Source: Anoplopoma fimbria (Eukaryota; Chordata; Actinopteri; Perciformes; Anoplopomatidae). Taken from it: a stretch of 64,000 bases of DNA. Shown piece by piece: positions 12,213 to 23,741 of this stretch. Location: assembly GCF_027596085.1 (NCBI RefSeq), contig NC_072460.1, positions 7,213,512-7,277,511 of the forward strand. Reading direction: 5' to 3'. Position 1 is the first letter of the stretch. Each line of letters opens with the position of its first letter. The notes beneath the pieces were generated by a model, which saw only the letters and a list, made by a program, of their open reading frames with translations, did no database searches and was not told the DNA's origin. The translations under genes and the position numbers were made by a program.

Positions 12213-12362
12213 TGGAATGGATGCTGGACAGAGATGTGAAGCCTTCCTACAGTGTCTGTTCACTAACCAGCAGATGGCAACATGGGGTCGTCCACCCTAC
12301 CAGCATCCCAGTTACCTTTACTACCTGCCATGTGTGCATTTGTAGGGACATTGCACACAGCT

Positions 12363-12716
12363 GGAACAGCTCCTTCCTATCTCCAGGCCTTGGTCAAGCC
12401 CTACACCCCGACCACTTCGCTCTGCTGCCTCGGGGCGACTGGTTGCCCCGTCGCTCAGAGGTCCCTCCGGCCGATCCACCCGGTCACAGCTTTTTCTGTC
12501 CTGGCCCCTCAGTGGTGGAATGAACTCCCCACTGACGTCAGGACAGCAGAGTCGCTGCCCATCTTTAGGCGCAGGCTGAAAACTCACCTCTTCAAGAAGT
12601 ACTACCCTGAGCCTTCCTCGTAGCACTTATTGCACTCGTATTAGTTGTTGCATTTACTGGAAGATTACTTGTTTAAGAAAGGAGATTTTTGACTGTAATG
12701 TAATGTAATGTAATGT
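12363..12716 (+). mobile_element. 5'-truncated LINE 3' end (UnaL2-like), frameshifted
   Basis: It encodes the C-terminal end of a LINE reverse-transcriptase protein (APQWWNELPTDVRTAESLP, LKTHLFKKYY). It is nearly identical to the copy at 29.64-30.36 kb but has frame breaks near 12400-12480. The 3' UTR is short and ends in TGTAA repeats (12694-12716). About 85 bp present in the other copy, including the GGATA hairpin, is missing. It is not a functional gene. Confidence 0.85.
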
Positions 12717-12719
12717 CGT

Positions 12720-13599
12720 CCGGTTTTGGAGCTGACTTTGTTTTTCGTTTTACAACTTTAAACCTTGCAGGTTTTTTTTCAGTTCAAGAAGGTTAATTGT
12801 AACAATTTGGTCGCTGAAAAAATGTCTTGTTCGGCCTTCGGTTGTAGTCTACCAGTGGTTCTAGTTTGTTCAGGATTGTCCCAGTTTCAAGCTGGTTGTC
12901 CCGAGTCCCAACCTTTAAATCTGTAAAACTACAAATTGTCACATTTTTAAACACTATTAAAATAATAACGATAGTTTTATACTTGTTGTCAGAGCTTACA
13001 TATACTTTTATCATGTCCTCTGACACTTATTATCACCTATACCCCCCCAAAAAAACACAACGTCTCTAAATTCAACACTGATTTGTCTGTATGTGTCAAT
13101 GTGTTGTTGCTATGGCGCTTGCAGCTAGTCAGTATGCTAACTGTTAGCCATCATGCCAAAAAAAGGAGTTGGGACTTTTATAAAGAGCTCGTAAAGTACC
13201 GAGCAACCAAAATGCTGTGTTCTGGGGACACTGCCAGATCACATTTTTGATTCAAATGCTGATAAAAAATATTTTCATATTAAGACCGCATACGATGTAC
13301 GATAGCTGGCAGAGAATGTGTCACAGTGGGCCATTTTGCTGCGCTTGTGCATACTGAAAAATACCTTGTGTTTAGTTTTAAGTTCACTATTAAGTTTTTT
13401 AAGTTTTAGTTTTGGTAGAATTTGACAGACGCTGTCCATGGTGGTGAAAGGTGTGTTTGCTAGGTGAGCTAAACGCCTGAATACTCATCCCCCATCCTCA
13501 TGAAAACAACTATGGCACGTGCATGAGGGCATACATGTGTGAAATGCATGATGTTCCGGTACACTTTGGGGTCCCAGTCTGGGGATTTGAAAATATGGT
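12720..13599. other. Intergenic, unassigned
   Basis: AT-rich sequence with short open frames only. I see no exon with convincing splice sites and no repeat I can name. Confidence 0.4.
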
Positions 13600-13815
13600 C
13601 ACACTATATTTAGCTCCACCCTCTCGTGTCACTTCTGGTTGCGAAAAATAAAACAAGATGGCGGCGACCAAACTAAAGGTTCTTGTCAGTACCCGATCCG
13701 TTCCAGCTGCCCGATCCGTTCTGAGCATGCGCGTTCTTATTCCTGCCCGACTTGTACCACGCATGTGTGAACATTTGAAGGAGTTCTTCTTCTGAGTTGT
13801 TTTATGGTCGTTGGC

Positions 13816-14144
13816 ATATATAACCTGGCTAACTTTACCTTGTGTATGTATACATAAATAAATAAATAAATAAATAAACATATATATATATATACAGTAC
13901 TAGTCAAAAGTGTGGACACACCTTCTCATTCAACTACTTTGAAGAATCTAAAATATAAAACATATTCTGGTTTGTTGAGCATTTGTTTGTTTACCACATA
14001 ATTCCATATGTGTTCCTTCATAGTTTGGATGTCTTCAATATTAATCTACAATGTAGAAAAAAATAAAAATAAAGACCATTGAATGAGAAGGTGTTTCCAA
14101 ACTTTTGACTGGTACTGTATATATAACCTGGCTAACTTTACCTT
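13816..14144 (+). repeat. 26-bp direct repeat bracketing the MITE
   Basis: A 26-bp segment at 13816-13841, containing TAACCTGGCTAACTTTACC, is repeated exactly at 14119-14144. The right copy abuts the MITE end. The left copy is separated from it by about 50 bp of simple TAAA and TA repeats. Confidence 0.95.
13893..14119. mobile_element. Tc1/mariner-type MITE, copy 1 (227 bp)
   Basis: The 41-bp terminal inverted repeats begin TACAGTACTAGTCAAAAG on the left and TACAGTACCAGTCAAAAG on the reversed right, differing at 3 of 41 positions. The interior is non-coding. Ends and TA context fit a Tc1/mariner-mobilised miniature element. A second copy is at 28148-28354. Confidence 0.85.
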
Positions 14145-14718
14145 TTAGGACGTAGTTAGAAGCCACCCGGGTTATTCTCTTTCGCCCAACCTTCTCAATT
14201 ATAGGTTTTATTTTTCAATCTCTTAGATACTGCCGGAGGGCTGCATAGAACACACTGAATTGATCAGACATAGCTTCAAATTTCAAATTCGATCGCCAAA
14301 AAAATAGTCTTATAGTATAGTATTAAAGAGTCAGTTTTTGCCGGTCCGGTCCATAGGGTCTAATCCAGGTCCGGTCCTTCTCAGTCACAACCAACTATAA
14401 CTCAAAGCAAATAAAAATACGGAAATATTTTACGCATGCGCAGAACGGATCGGGCAGCTGGAATGGATCAGGTACTGACAGTTCTAAACCGAAGTCTACA
14501 AACCAACAAGTGTAGTCACGGTGACTACATCCACTTCTAAGTCAATGGCGAGACTGCCTGTGAACTTTTTCTGGAATTCATCTCTGGAAAAGTTTGGATG
14601 TGGTTTCCAAATGTCTGGTGAATCATCGATCCAAAGGCCACTACCTGCACAAAAGGCATAACTAGCCTGTGTGACCACTATTCTCAAACCCCAAATACTC
14701 CTCTTATCTGCCAGTCAT

Positions 14719-14935
14719 ACACATTACATTACATTACATTACAGTCATTTAGCAGACGCTTTTATCCTGACTTACAATCAGTAGTATATTACATATCATT
14801 CACCCATTCACACACTGATGACAGGCTACCATGCAAGGTGCCACCATCAGACTCTAACTAACATTCATGCAACATCCAGTCCACACCGATGGCAAGCCTT
14901 CGGGAGCAACTTGGGGTTAAGTGTCTTGCCCAAGG
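14719..14935 (-). mobile_element. 5'-truncated SINE with TGTAA tail
   Basis: It has the same body and tail as the SINE at 7.2-7.4 kb, but the tRNA-like head and both promoter boxes are missing beyond 14935. The tail holds at least four TGTAA units. The hairpin is destroyed: the right-hand AAAGCG arm is absent at about 14767. Confidence 0.85.
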
Positions 14936-17153
14936 AATACACTGTGTGAGAGGCAGGTTGAGTCGAAAAACAAGAGTCACATGGTTACACGTGTTGAGTT
15001 GCTGGTCGTTATTTTACTACTACAACACACATTGTGGGATAATTACCACAAAGTAACACTAAACAGTAAATATGGTGTGCTATAGAGTAAATAGGGAGTG
15101 ACGTTAGACACAGCCAAAGTGTTCATGAAGCTGTTTTCACTGACATGATGATGCATCACCTCTGCAGGCCTGCTTTTGGCTGATTTAGTGATGGAAGGAC
15201 GGCACTATGGGCACTTCGTACTTGTAGTCCACAATCAAAAAACACTGATGTGTGAATTTGGTAATAAAATTTAAAATAAAGTTTTGTATAAAGATGCTTA
15301 AAGTAACCTTAAGCGTATAAATTATACTTTTAAGTATTTTTTACTTGACTCCTGAAAGATAAAGACAATTCTGATGATCATTTTTTGACATTTTATACAT
15401 ACTTGATGTTAAAGAGGGTTAGAACATTGTGTGTTTACAGAATTAAACCCACTGTTTCAACAAGCGGACAATATTTTCAGTAGTGGTTTATAATCAAAAG
15501 AAATAATACAGTAATACTAGAATAAAAACTACAGTATTACTCCGCAACATCCCATTGTAGTTTATTCTTTGGCCCAACAGAGGGCACTCAATGAACACAA
15601 ATAGCCACCAACTAATTACAAAATGGAGAGATCATCCACAATCCTCTTCTTTGGGGATATAAACTCTTTCAGAATAGATAAGTGGAGAACTACTACTAGA
15701 TAACATAGCAACGCTAACAGGAACAAGCCAAAGAAGATATATTTTCATATTAATAATAACTCATATTAATAATAACTCACGTTACCCAGAATTCCTGAAG
15801 ACAATGGGGGTTTTTTTAACGGTGAAAGGTCGAAAAACGAAGTGGATCCTTGCTGAATTGAAGTAAATCACTGTCACGTTTAACAACAGCAAAACTTTAT
15901 CAAAGATCTTTTCCCAACCTTTCACACAACTCGCGCAGTATAATCCAAGTCTCCACCAGCATGTCAGTCTTACTGTGACGCTGTCAAACATTGTAGGAAA
16001 TACAACGGACTTAGAGATGTCTCTGAAGTGGTTTGTTGGACGTTTGAATCTGGTAAAATGTCCAGTAAAGTGGCAGAAACACACACAGAGACAAATGTCA
16101 TCTTGGACAAAAAATGTTCCTTGTACTGATTGAGAATTTGTTTGTTTTTGTCTGTATTTGTTCAATTTTAAACGGTATATATGATTGTAAATATAGTAAA
16201 AAAAGTAATTACAAAAAGTCATAAAATATATAAATCATGTTTACAATATATAGGTCAATTTGTTATATGTTTTTTATGTCTTTTTATGATTATATAACAA
16301 GAAATACAATTCAGTCGTATGCTCACTACTACCCAAACACATGCGTTTTGCCAAAATCGTAATATTCAAAACACTTCCTCCTCTATAGTCCGTGCATAAG
16401 AGCAAAAATGAGGAGTGTCGCAGAGACGCAATTGTCATTTTGCGGGTGAAGTATTCCTTTAATGATGGCCATGGTCTTAAGCAGCTATTTACAGGCCAGT
16501 CAAGGTTAGATCTGTCACACTCTTCCTCTTCTAAAAAAGTTCAGAAACAATTCAGAAACACAAATCAGTACAAAAGTCAAGTTGCAACTCAACAAATGTT
16601 GACTTTCCCTACATAGGAGACCTACAGGAGTTCTTAAAGTCAGTGTTTCTGAGCACGAAACAGACATTACATTACACAGAGACCAAAAAACACACACCAC
16701 CCTCTCTTTGTTCCATTGGCTTAGAACAAATAAGTCTCAATAGAGAAGGTGATATATTCCAAAATAATTTTCCCAAAGACAGACATTCTGAACTGACTTA
16801 TTGATGTATGATGTTCTCAATATTAGACTGAACTTGTGGTTTTCATGAGGGGTTACAGCCCATTTGGACATGGTGTGTAGTTCACCTGTGTTGAGTTAGG
16901 TCAATGCTTTGATTGCTTATAATATAAATGAGTCTGCATTTTAGTTGATGTATATCAGTTACATGATGTCATGTAAAATCACCTATTTTCACCAATACTT
17001 TATTAGTATATATTTAAGCTAAAGTGCACACAAGAGACATAGTAAAGAAAGACAAGGAAAAAAAAAAATAAAAATAAAAAACAAGTATTATAAATGCAAT
17101 AAAAACTGAAAATCACAATAACTGAAATATAATATTTACAGGCATTTTAACTA
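14936..17153. other. Intergenic, unassigned
   Basis: AT-rich sequence with a few short open frames, the longest being 146 codons on the minus strand at 15782-16222. That frame lacks recognisable domains and has a low-complexity, AT-driven composition. I see nothing else to support. Confidence 0.4.
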
Positions 17154-17203
17154 TTATTTTGTTTTTATTGTCATGTGTTTGCCCCTGGTTGGCATCAGCA
17201 GCC

Positions 17204-17338
17204 GTACCTCTCCTTCACACATGAAGCAGCCGGTGGCGTCATCATCCTTGCAGGGATGATCCTCCACCGTATCAGTGGACCCCAGCACACTGCTGGGACA
17301 AGTAGTCTCTTCTTGTCGGTTGGTATGACATTGCATCC
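17204..17338 (-). other. Cys-rich exon-like open frame, unassigned
   Basis: On the minus strand an acceptor-like TTGTACCAG and a donor-like GAG|GTACGG bound about 45 codons. The frame contains ETTCPSSV, VEDHPCKDDDATGCF and MCEGE. Cysteine spacing in the second block loosely recalls the beta-tail region of integrin beta-2/beta-7 subunits (pattern CK..D..GC). No neighbouring integrin exons were found. It may be a relic exon or chance. Confidence 0.25.
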
Positions 17339-17772
17339 TGGTACAATTCACTTACAGATAAAAGCAAGAAAAGTACGTTGGTATGACAACCAAACTCACC
17401 AAGAAAAATGCAACCAAACTCACCGGCACCACCCAGACCCAACTCTTAGACCTTCACAGCAGTTAAATGAAGAGCAGTCTTTATCACCGAGGACACTTCA
17501 CCACTCCTTCCATCAGTTTGCCAATTCAGAGCACCTAGAGAATCAACAAAAATGTATTAATTTGCACTGAAATATCCATTTAAAATAATTATTTTTTAAA
17601 TATTGAATCTTAGAAACCACAAAACTCATTGAAAGTTTTTCTCAGCCTGCATTCTCATTCTGCAGCTAAACACATCCACAGCTCTCCTCTGTCAACAACA
17701 GAGAGGAGGGTTTTAATATTTTCAAATTAATTCTCTTTTAGGGTATAATAAGCCTGCCTAGCTGTTAATGAC

Positions 17773-17775
<3 letters not shown>

Positions 17776-17816
<41 letters not shown>
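17776..17816. repeat. (GA)n microsatellite
   Basis: About 41 bp of uninterrupted AG repeat, directly visible. Confidence 0.97.
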
Positions 17817-17819
<3 letters not shown>

Positions 17820-18470
17820 GAGCAGCAGACATCCATCATCGCAGTGTTTTCTAATAGACATGATTGAGCTCGGGGATCAGTGCTAGACTGGCAGCATCTG
17901 CTTCCACTGCCAGCCGTACTCTCTATGGAGGGGGAAAACGTGATTATCCCAAAATGATAGCAGTGTAAGTGAACTGGCTGCTTGTCAACAGGACAGAAAA
18001 ATTGCCACCTGAGTGTGTTGGGACTGGCTGTTTGGATGTAAACACTTTTGAGTGCTGGCAGCTGGTCTGGGCCGAGAGAAAGCTCCAGAAAATCATTAAT
18101 GTGTTGAGTTTAGCAGCTAAAGCTCCTTTAAAGAGCATCTGCTTGGTTCCAGTGGGGTCTGCCTTTAGCAAAGTCTAATCTTTACACACAGTCTCTCTTC
18201 TGTTGTGCATTGAGCAGTTTCTCTGCAGTTTTTGAAATATATAATGTTTTTCTTAATGACACAATGGCAGTGTTGCTTCTGACATATTTTTTTTTTGTGT
18301 GTGTTTATTACTGGAGCAGTGACGGCATATGACAGAATACATTCATCAACATCAGAAAAGGATGCTGGGGATTGAATTAAGTGCAGCGGACTCTGAGACG
18401 ATCACCACCCGTGGCCGACCAACCAGACCTGCCGGACCAAACGCCACCAAACTGCCCCAGAGATGAGAGA
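17817..18470. other. Intergenic, unassigned
   Basis: No exon or named repeat was recognised, only short open frames without domains. Confidence 0.4.
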
Positions 18471-18471
18471 T

Positions 18472-18900
18472 GAGATTCAATTCAATTCAATCTATTTTGT
18501 ATAGCTCAATATCACAAATTACAAATTTGCCTCAGAGGGCTTTACAATCAGTACACATGCGACATCCTCTGTCCTTCCCTCACATCGGCACAGGAAAAAC
18601 TCCCCTAAAAAAAACTTTAACAGGGAGAAAAAAGGAAGAAACCTATGGGAGAGCGACAGAGGAGGGATCCTTCTCCCAGGATGCAATAGATGTCATGTGT
18701 ACAGAATGAACAACATAACAGTTACAAAACATTCACTGTATATGACATAAATGATTCATATAATAAGAGTAGTAAGCAGAGTAATGAAGGAAAAAACTAC
18801 TTATAAAACAGCAGCAATGACTATAGTAGAATTTAAATAATGATATAGGGAATAGTAATGTGACTAATAATAATAATGGAAGCTAAGCTGACCCAGCTAG
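18472..18900 (-). mobile_element. Non-LTR element 3' end with (GAATT)n tail, copy 1
   Basis: The minus-strand 3' terminus is a GAATT-repeat tail at about 18476-18490. The upstream UTR contains CAAATTTGTAATTTGTGAT and CCTATAGGTTTCTTCC-like blocks. The copy at 39.25-39.71 kb in plus orientation matches almost throughout, and a diverged one is at 35.48-35.65 kb. No coding region remains. The family is not assigned. Confidence 0.7.
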
Positions 18901-19189
18901 GACCTGAGGCTACTCCACTACCCAGAATGATCCTGGCTTTCTGATGTCCGGTCGCATTAAAAATAAGATGGATGAAAGTAGCGGGAGTTCGTTGACTGTG
19001 AGTCCACATCTTCATAGAGACCTGGCTCCTTCTTTCATCCTGGATCAAGTACAAACACAGTCAAAGTTGATGGACAATGTTTTCCTCATGTCGGATTTTT
19101 TATGTGAAGATGTTGGCCATATTATCTGTCCAGATAATTGTTTTTGTCGCTGCTGTTTACATTCCTTATGATGCAAATAATAAAAAAAT

Positions 19190-19310
19190 GCACTACAGGA
19201 ATGTACTATTGTTTTTGTTTTGTTTTTGTTTGTCAAGTTTCTCTTGCTGCATTTCGTTGTGCATCCCTGTGTTGCATAATGACAATAAATGATCCTTGAA
19301 TCGTAGAAAC
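19190..19310 (+). repeat. Retroelement 3' end (AATAAATGATCCTTGAAT)
   Basis: It ends in TTTCGTTGTGCATCCCTGTG and GACAATAAATGATCCTTGAA, a 3' terminus also seen reversed at about 50216-50240. It is probably a short 5'-truncated non-LTR copy. Confidence 0.45.
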
Positions 19311-19830
19311 GTAGTGGCCAAAGTTTTTGACAATGGTCTTAAAAGCCCCTGCTGTTCATACCTCTGCTTGTTTCCTCGGGCGATGAAGGGCGAGGAAACA
19401 TGCATATGTTGCTGCTGCTGAAAATGCCCATTGAAGCTATAGCTCAAGCAGTTGACCTGTGTTGCAATAAAGCTCTGCTGTTCTTCCTTTCAAAATACAA
19501 AAATGAAACATTGCAACAAAACACAGTAGACAAGTTAAGCACTATAAGTAGGTTCAAAGACTAATGTGCTATCAAGGCTCCATAGCTTAAACTAAACTAG
19601 GGTCTTGACTCCATTTTCTGTTTGCTTGGAACCTCCACCAAGGTGGCACCAAAATCAGAAACCAGGTACCACGTACGGTCCACAACTGTTGCTAATAGAA
19701 GAACAAAAAAAGGGTAGGTGGAGTCGAGCCGTATTATGTGGCTAACCACGCAGGGAAAATGCAGAATAAGGAGATAAGTTTAGGGAAAGACTGTGGGTAA
19801 AAGAACCTACCTGGTTAAGGTTTGGTAAAG
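19311..19830. other. Intergenic, unassigned
   Basis: Nothing recognised. Confidence 0.4.
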
Positions 19831-20055
19831 ATCCATCCATCCAACCCATTTAATCCTGACTGCAGTGGCATCAGGCTGAGCAAGGCAGCCCTGATGTCTT
19901 GATGCACGTGTCGAGGAAACCTCTAAAGGGAGGGGTTAAAGACGCGTCCTCATCAGATGCCCTATCTACCTCAATATGCTCCTTTAAATACAAAGAAGAA
20001 ATGGTTCTACTCTGTTCTTGTCCGTCTGGATCTCTACACCCTTCTCTGAGAAACA
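19831..20055 (-). mobile_element. Old Rex3-like LINE 3' end fragment
   Basis: The minus-strand tail carries a GGAT repeat (plus strand ATCCATCC at 19832-19839). The block AAACCTCTAAAGGGAGG at 19918-19934 matches the same block at 8163-8179 in the large copy. It then continues into TCATCAGATGCCC and CTACCTCAA, sequence that is missing from the large copy. The frame is broken. Confidence 0.75.
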
Positions 20056-20274
20056 CAGAGCAATTACTTGGTTATGTTTATGTAACCATGTGGTCATGGT
20101 ACAAACGAATCAGCATGCGGAACACAAATCACTGTCTTCGTTGCTCAAGGCAAAAGTTTTGGACTTCCAACCAACAATTTGCTTGACGTATTTGCTTAAA
20201 GTTAGGCCTAAGTGATGGAGTTAACAACTGATTTAAAGACCTCAGCCCAGAGCTACATGTGACAGCACAGATAT

Positions 20275-20440
20275 CTCATTAGTTGGTGTAGAGCGGGTCG
20301 TCCCTGAACCACAAGGTTGCTGGTTTGATCCCCGGCCCCTCCTGTCCGTATGTCCAAGTGACCTTGAGCAAGGCACCGATCCCCTGCTTCAAAGTAGGCC
20401 ACTGCTCCAGCTCAGACTCCATCCTAACCAATTTGATGCC
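20275..20440 (+). mobile_element. tRNA-derived SINE fragment, diverged
   Basis: A-box-like TAGTTGGTGTAGAG at about 20280 and B box GGTTTGATCCC at 20322-20332 are correctly spaced and oriented. They are followed by a body with CCTTGAGCAAGGCACC. The tail is not clear. It shows the normal orientation of the head for comparison with the copy at 38.2 kb. Confidence 0.7.
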
Positions 20441-21270
20441 CTAAGCTAGATTTTAGCCAGTGGCCCTTGGACCGTAGCCAATACCACCACCGATAACTGT
20501 GTTCATACACAAAAGGAAACTTAAAGTCTTTGAGGTAAAGTAATGCAGATCCCTCTCAAAAGAAAAATTCTATTCCTCATAATTATGTGGTAGGTTATTC
20601 CCCAAGCACCTGCATAGTCTTTCCAACTGCGGCGACCTAGAAAATTGGACCAATTTAATAGGCTACATAGTTCTGTGTTTTGTAATATTCTGAAACAATA
20701 GTCGATCACTCAACATCCATCACATCCGGAGGTCGGAACACGTCTGCTCACCTCCCATTCATTCCATATAAAAACTTTACTATAGCGCTGTTTCAGAGCC
20801 ATGCCAAGTTTGAGGTTTATTGACAGCTAGCCTGGGGAGACAGTCTAGAGACAAGGACACATGGCATTAGAGACAGCAGCCCATTGTGTAGCTGCTGTCT
20901 TATGGGAGGTTTAAAAGTCTATGATAATAGACCCTGCCATTTTTTGACATCGCCATATATCAACAGAGAGCAGCAACAACAAATATCTGTTCAAAAATGT
21001 GAGTGTGGTGCCAACTCTTACTTCACTCCTGGTTTGTGTTTTTACTCAGCTACCTAAAGACCTTTTAGGTGCAAAACTATCAGCACTGATCAGCAATGAT
21101 AGTTAATTAGGAGCAGAAATTAAAATATTAATAAAATGACCGTTTTTTATACTTTGTGGCTAACGTTGTCAGGTTTAAGGTCGACAACGTTGTTCTGTCT
21201 ATCCATTTGTCCCAACCAGCCCTCCAACCTTTAAACAAAACAGTTTGTTTGTCGTTGGCTTTAATACAAC
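20441..21270. other. Intergenic, unassigned
   Basis: No exon or named repeat was recognised. Confidence 0.4.
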
Positions 21271-21271
21271 C

Positions 21272-21605
21272 ATAGACTGTATATAAGTAGAGCCCATTGG
21301 TTTGTAGACAGTCTTTTTAAACCAGAGGAGACACGACAGGGTGGAGCCAAGAACAACCAAACACTGAATAAGACATTTTATAAGGCACCAAAGATGTTAC
21401 AATATACTTTCAGGAACTTAAAACACACTGTTAAAGGGTACATTTTCTTAGACAACATCACGGACAACTCCCAGACTGGACAACGCCGTGGTAGACCTGT
21501 CAATCACAAGGTAGCCCTGCCCTAAAGTATATCCTGCTTTATGGTCTATTTGACTCTAAATGGGACCATTACTTCTAAATGAACATCATGCATTGAAGAA
21601 GACTT
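21272..21605 (+). repeat. Dispersed teleost repeat A, copy 3
   Basis: It begins CATAGACTGTATATAAG and contains GGACAACGCCGTGGTAG and TTTATGGTCTATTTGACTCT, shared with copies 1 and 2. It ends near CATGCATTGAAGAAGACTTA. The CGCCATCTTG block is deleted. Confidence 0.6.
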
Positions 21606-21774
21606 ATGGCTTGCCAGGTTAATGTAAACCATGGTCACTTTGGGCTTCCAGACCAATGACCTATATCGTTGTTTTACTAGTTAGGATAGTGTAGACTGTC
21701 TTGAGCAAGATCACAGCCGTCTTTCCTTAAAAGCTGACATTGACTCTGAGGTTAATCCTGCGCCAGACTCAGGA

Positions 21775-22240
21775 AAAGAGTCTTTGAAGACCAAGACCTA
21801 CAGGCTCAAACAAAACTCCTGGTATACAGAGCTGATGTCCTCCCTACGCTGCTGTATGGAGCGGAATAATGAGAGCACTGGACCAACACGACCAAAGATC
21901 CTTACAAAAGATTCTGGAGGACAGACGCACCAAGATCAGCGTTATGGAGGAAGCCAACGGGACCGACACAGTAATGCAGCATCAAATCAGATGCACCCAC
22001 CATGTCATTGGCATGTCCAACAAACGTCTCCCCAAACAGATCCTGTAGTCCTGGCTAAAAGAACATCAGCGAGCCCCTAACGGGCAAAATGACCGTTTCA
22101 AGAACAATAACAAGACTAGCCTGAAGAAATTGCACATCGTATCGGGCAACTGGGAGCATCTTGCATTGGAAAAATGCTTGCATAGGAATCAGGCACAAGT
22201 CATGAAAAGGAACTCCAACAAAGCGACAGCACAGCAAGGA
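21775..22240 (+). pseudogene. Decayed LINE endonuclease/reverse-transcriptase C-terminal fragment
   Basis: Three-frame reading recovers pieces of a reverse-transcriptase tail: a YRADVLPTLLYGAE-like block, then PTNVSPNRSC-like and KKNISEPL-like blocks. These are broken by several stops and frameshifts. The order fits the C-terminal region of fish LINE proteins. The clade is unassigned and the copy is non-functional. Confidence 0.5.
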
Positions 22241-23490
22241 GAGAGAGAAAGTGTTTGGATCGCTGATAGGCCTCTACAGCCAACTGAAGACCCACAAGCA
22301 GACGAGAGAGGACAGTCATACTTGCCTCGAGGGACTGCCGGTGACGACAATGATGATCGTGGTAGGGCGTGTGATTTGTCTGACTTCGATGGAGGGGCCA
22401 GAGACAACGAATCTAGAGGTAAACTTACCATTAGCAACATGTTTCCTTAACCTTATCCCGTCGTTGCTATGTGTAGATATAGCCGTTCAGCCCAACTTCA
22501 TTATTACCAGCTTTTGCAGCAGTTGGTCTCCAAAAAAAACAGTGCAGGTCAGAACTCTTGACATTACAAGACCCGACAGGACGGCGAGACCTGAAAGGTC
22601 TGCCGAGGTATTTGAAGCCTGAGGCTGATCTACAAAAGATAAACCTGTCTGGATGTCCAGCACAGTTCTATACTGGTCTGTAGATGTCCAAGAGGATTAC
22701 AGCAGCTCCTTGTTAGTGTGGACACTACTCTAGAGAAGGAGGAAAATAAATGATCCATTTTTGTAAAAGATTTACATTGTAATTATATCAAATGAAACTA
22801 TAGAATGCAAGATTTGTGTATTACCTGCTTTCAATTAGTACATATTCAAGGGAGCATGAAGGAAAACCATTTTACAACATGCCTTTCCAAATGATGAACA
22901 AAAGTGTTAACAATAAAACATGTCTACCTCGATATGATGTTGTAAACAGGTACTTTTAAGTGCTATTACACTATAATTCTAAAATATTTGTTCTGCTTTT
23001 GCCATGTTAAGCCTTGCAATATTACAAATATATTAACATGTTTAAACTAACTAGTGCCAAGCAAAAATGAACTCTTGAGAATAGCAACAACAGTAACACA
23101 CTGTTATGTTTATTTCTATATTGGATAGAAATATCAAGTAAAGTTTCAACCACTTTATGCCCCACTTGAACAAGCCTGGAAGAATTACCAGCTGCCAATG
23201 TGTCAGTTTGCAAAGGAGAATAGAAAACTTAAATATTTTGATAGAAAATACAAAACCACATCTATCAAGTCCATCAGATAAAAATTACTTTGTATTTCAA
23301 ACACATTTATCAGAAATACTGTCAACCTGACTAGTATTGTATGATATATATTATAGTATGACAGTTATCTGTATTTATATATTTTATATGATCAATTCTG
23401 TAGGGCGAATGCACCTTATAATCATTTTCATATTAAAGTATTCAAACAACCTAATAAACAAAACAGACAATTTTTGGTAATTTCCCACAT
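22241..23490. other. Intergenic, unassigned
   Basis: AT-rich from about 22.75 kb. No exon or named repeat was recognised. Confidence 0.4.
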
Positions 23491-23496
23491 TTTATT
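23491..23496 (-). terminator. pex10: pex10 candidate polyadenylation signal AATAAA
   Basis: A canonical AATAAA on the minus strand, about 245 bp after the pex10 stop codon. It is the first such hexamer I found downstream. Confidence 0.5.
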
Positions 23497-23577
23497 TGCA
23501 TCTGTTAAAGTTTTAATTTAATTAAAAGTGATATTTACAAGATTCGACTGATACAATCCAACATTTTACTGAACACG

Positions 23578-23670
23578 GCCTGATGGCCATTAGAGAGAAT
23601 GCAGTTTTAAAGGCACTTCAGCTTCACTTCTCAGACCTTGTTGGTTGAGCCTTGGCCTCCACATGTTCCT
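23578..23670 (+). repeat. Dispersed teleost repeat A, copy 4 (3' end only)
   Basis: It carries AGAGAGAATGCAGTTTTAAA, GGCACTTCAG and a CTTCACTTCTCAGACC block as in the other copies. It is antisense to, and inside, the inferred pex10 3' UTR. Confidence 0.6.
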
Positions 23671-23741
23671 AAAAGGGACAGCCTGCACAGTCAACAGCCT
23701 GGACAGTCCACCAGCAGTGTGTAGTTCAAGGCTCTGTGGCT

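Larger units (their letters stand above)
13684..14480. mobile_element. 0.8-kb DNA element with 48-bp terminal inverted repeats, carrying a nested MITE
   Basis: Left end 13684-13731 and right end 14433-14480 are inverted repeats that match at 45 of 48 positions. Each begins TGTCAGTACC and contains CCGATCCGTT or its one-base variant twice, then GCATGCG. GTTCT immediately flanks both ends (13679-13683 and 14481-14485), which looks like a 5-bp target-site duplication. No transposase frame is visible. The superfamily is not recognised. A Tc1-type MITE sits inside at 13893-14119. Confidence 0.75.

Noticed and set aside
14496..14687. 63-codon minus frame with a protein-like sequence (SGLWIDDSPDIWKPHPNF)
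   Set aside because: Immediately next to the inverted-repeat element, no splice borders found and no family recognised; not enough to call an exon.
15782..16222. 146-codon minus frame
   Set aside because: AT-driven composition, no splice context, no recognisable domain.
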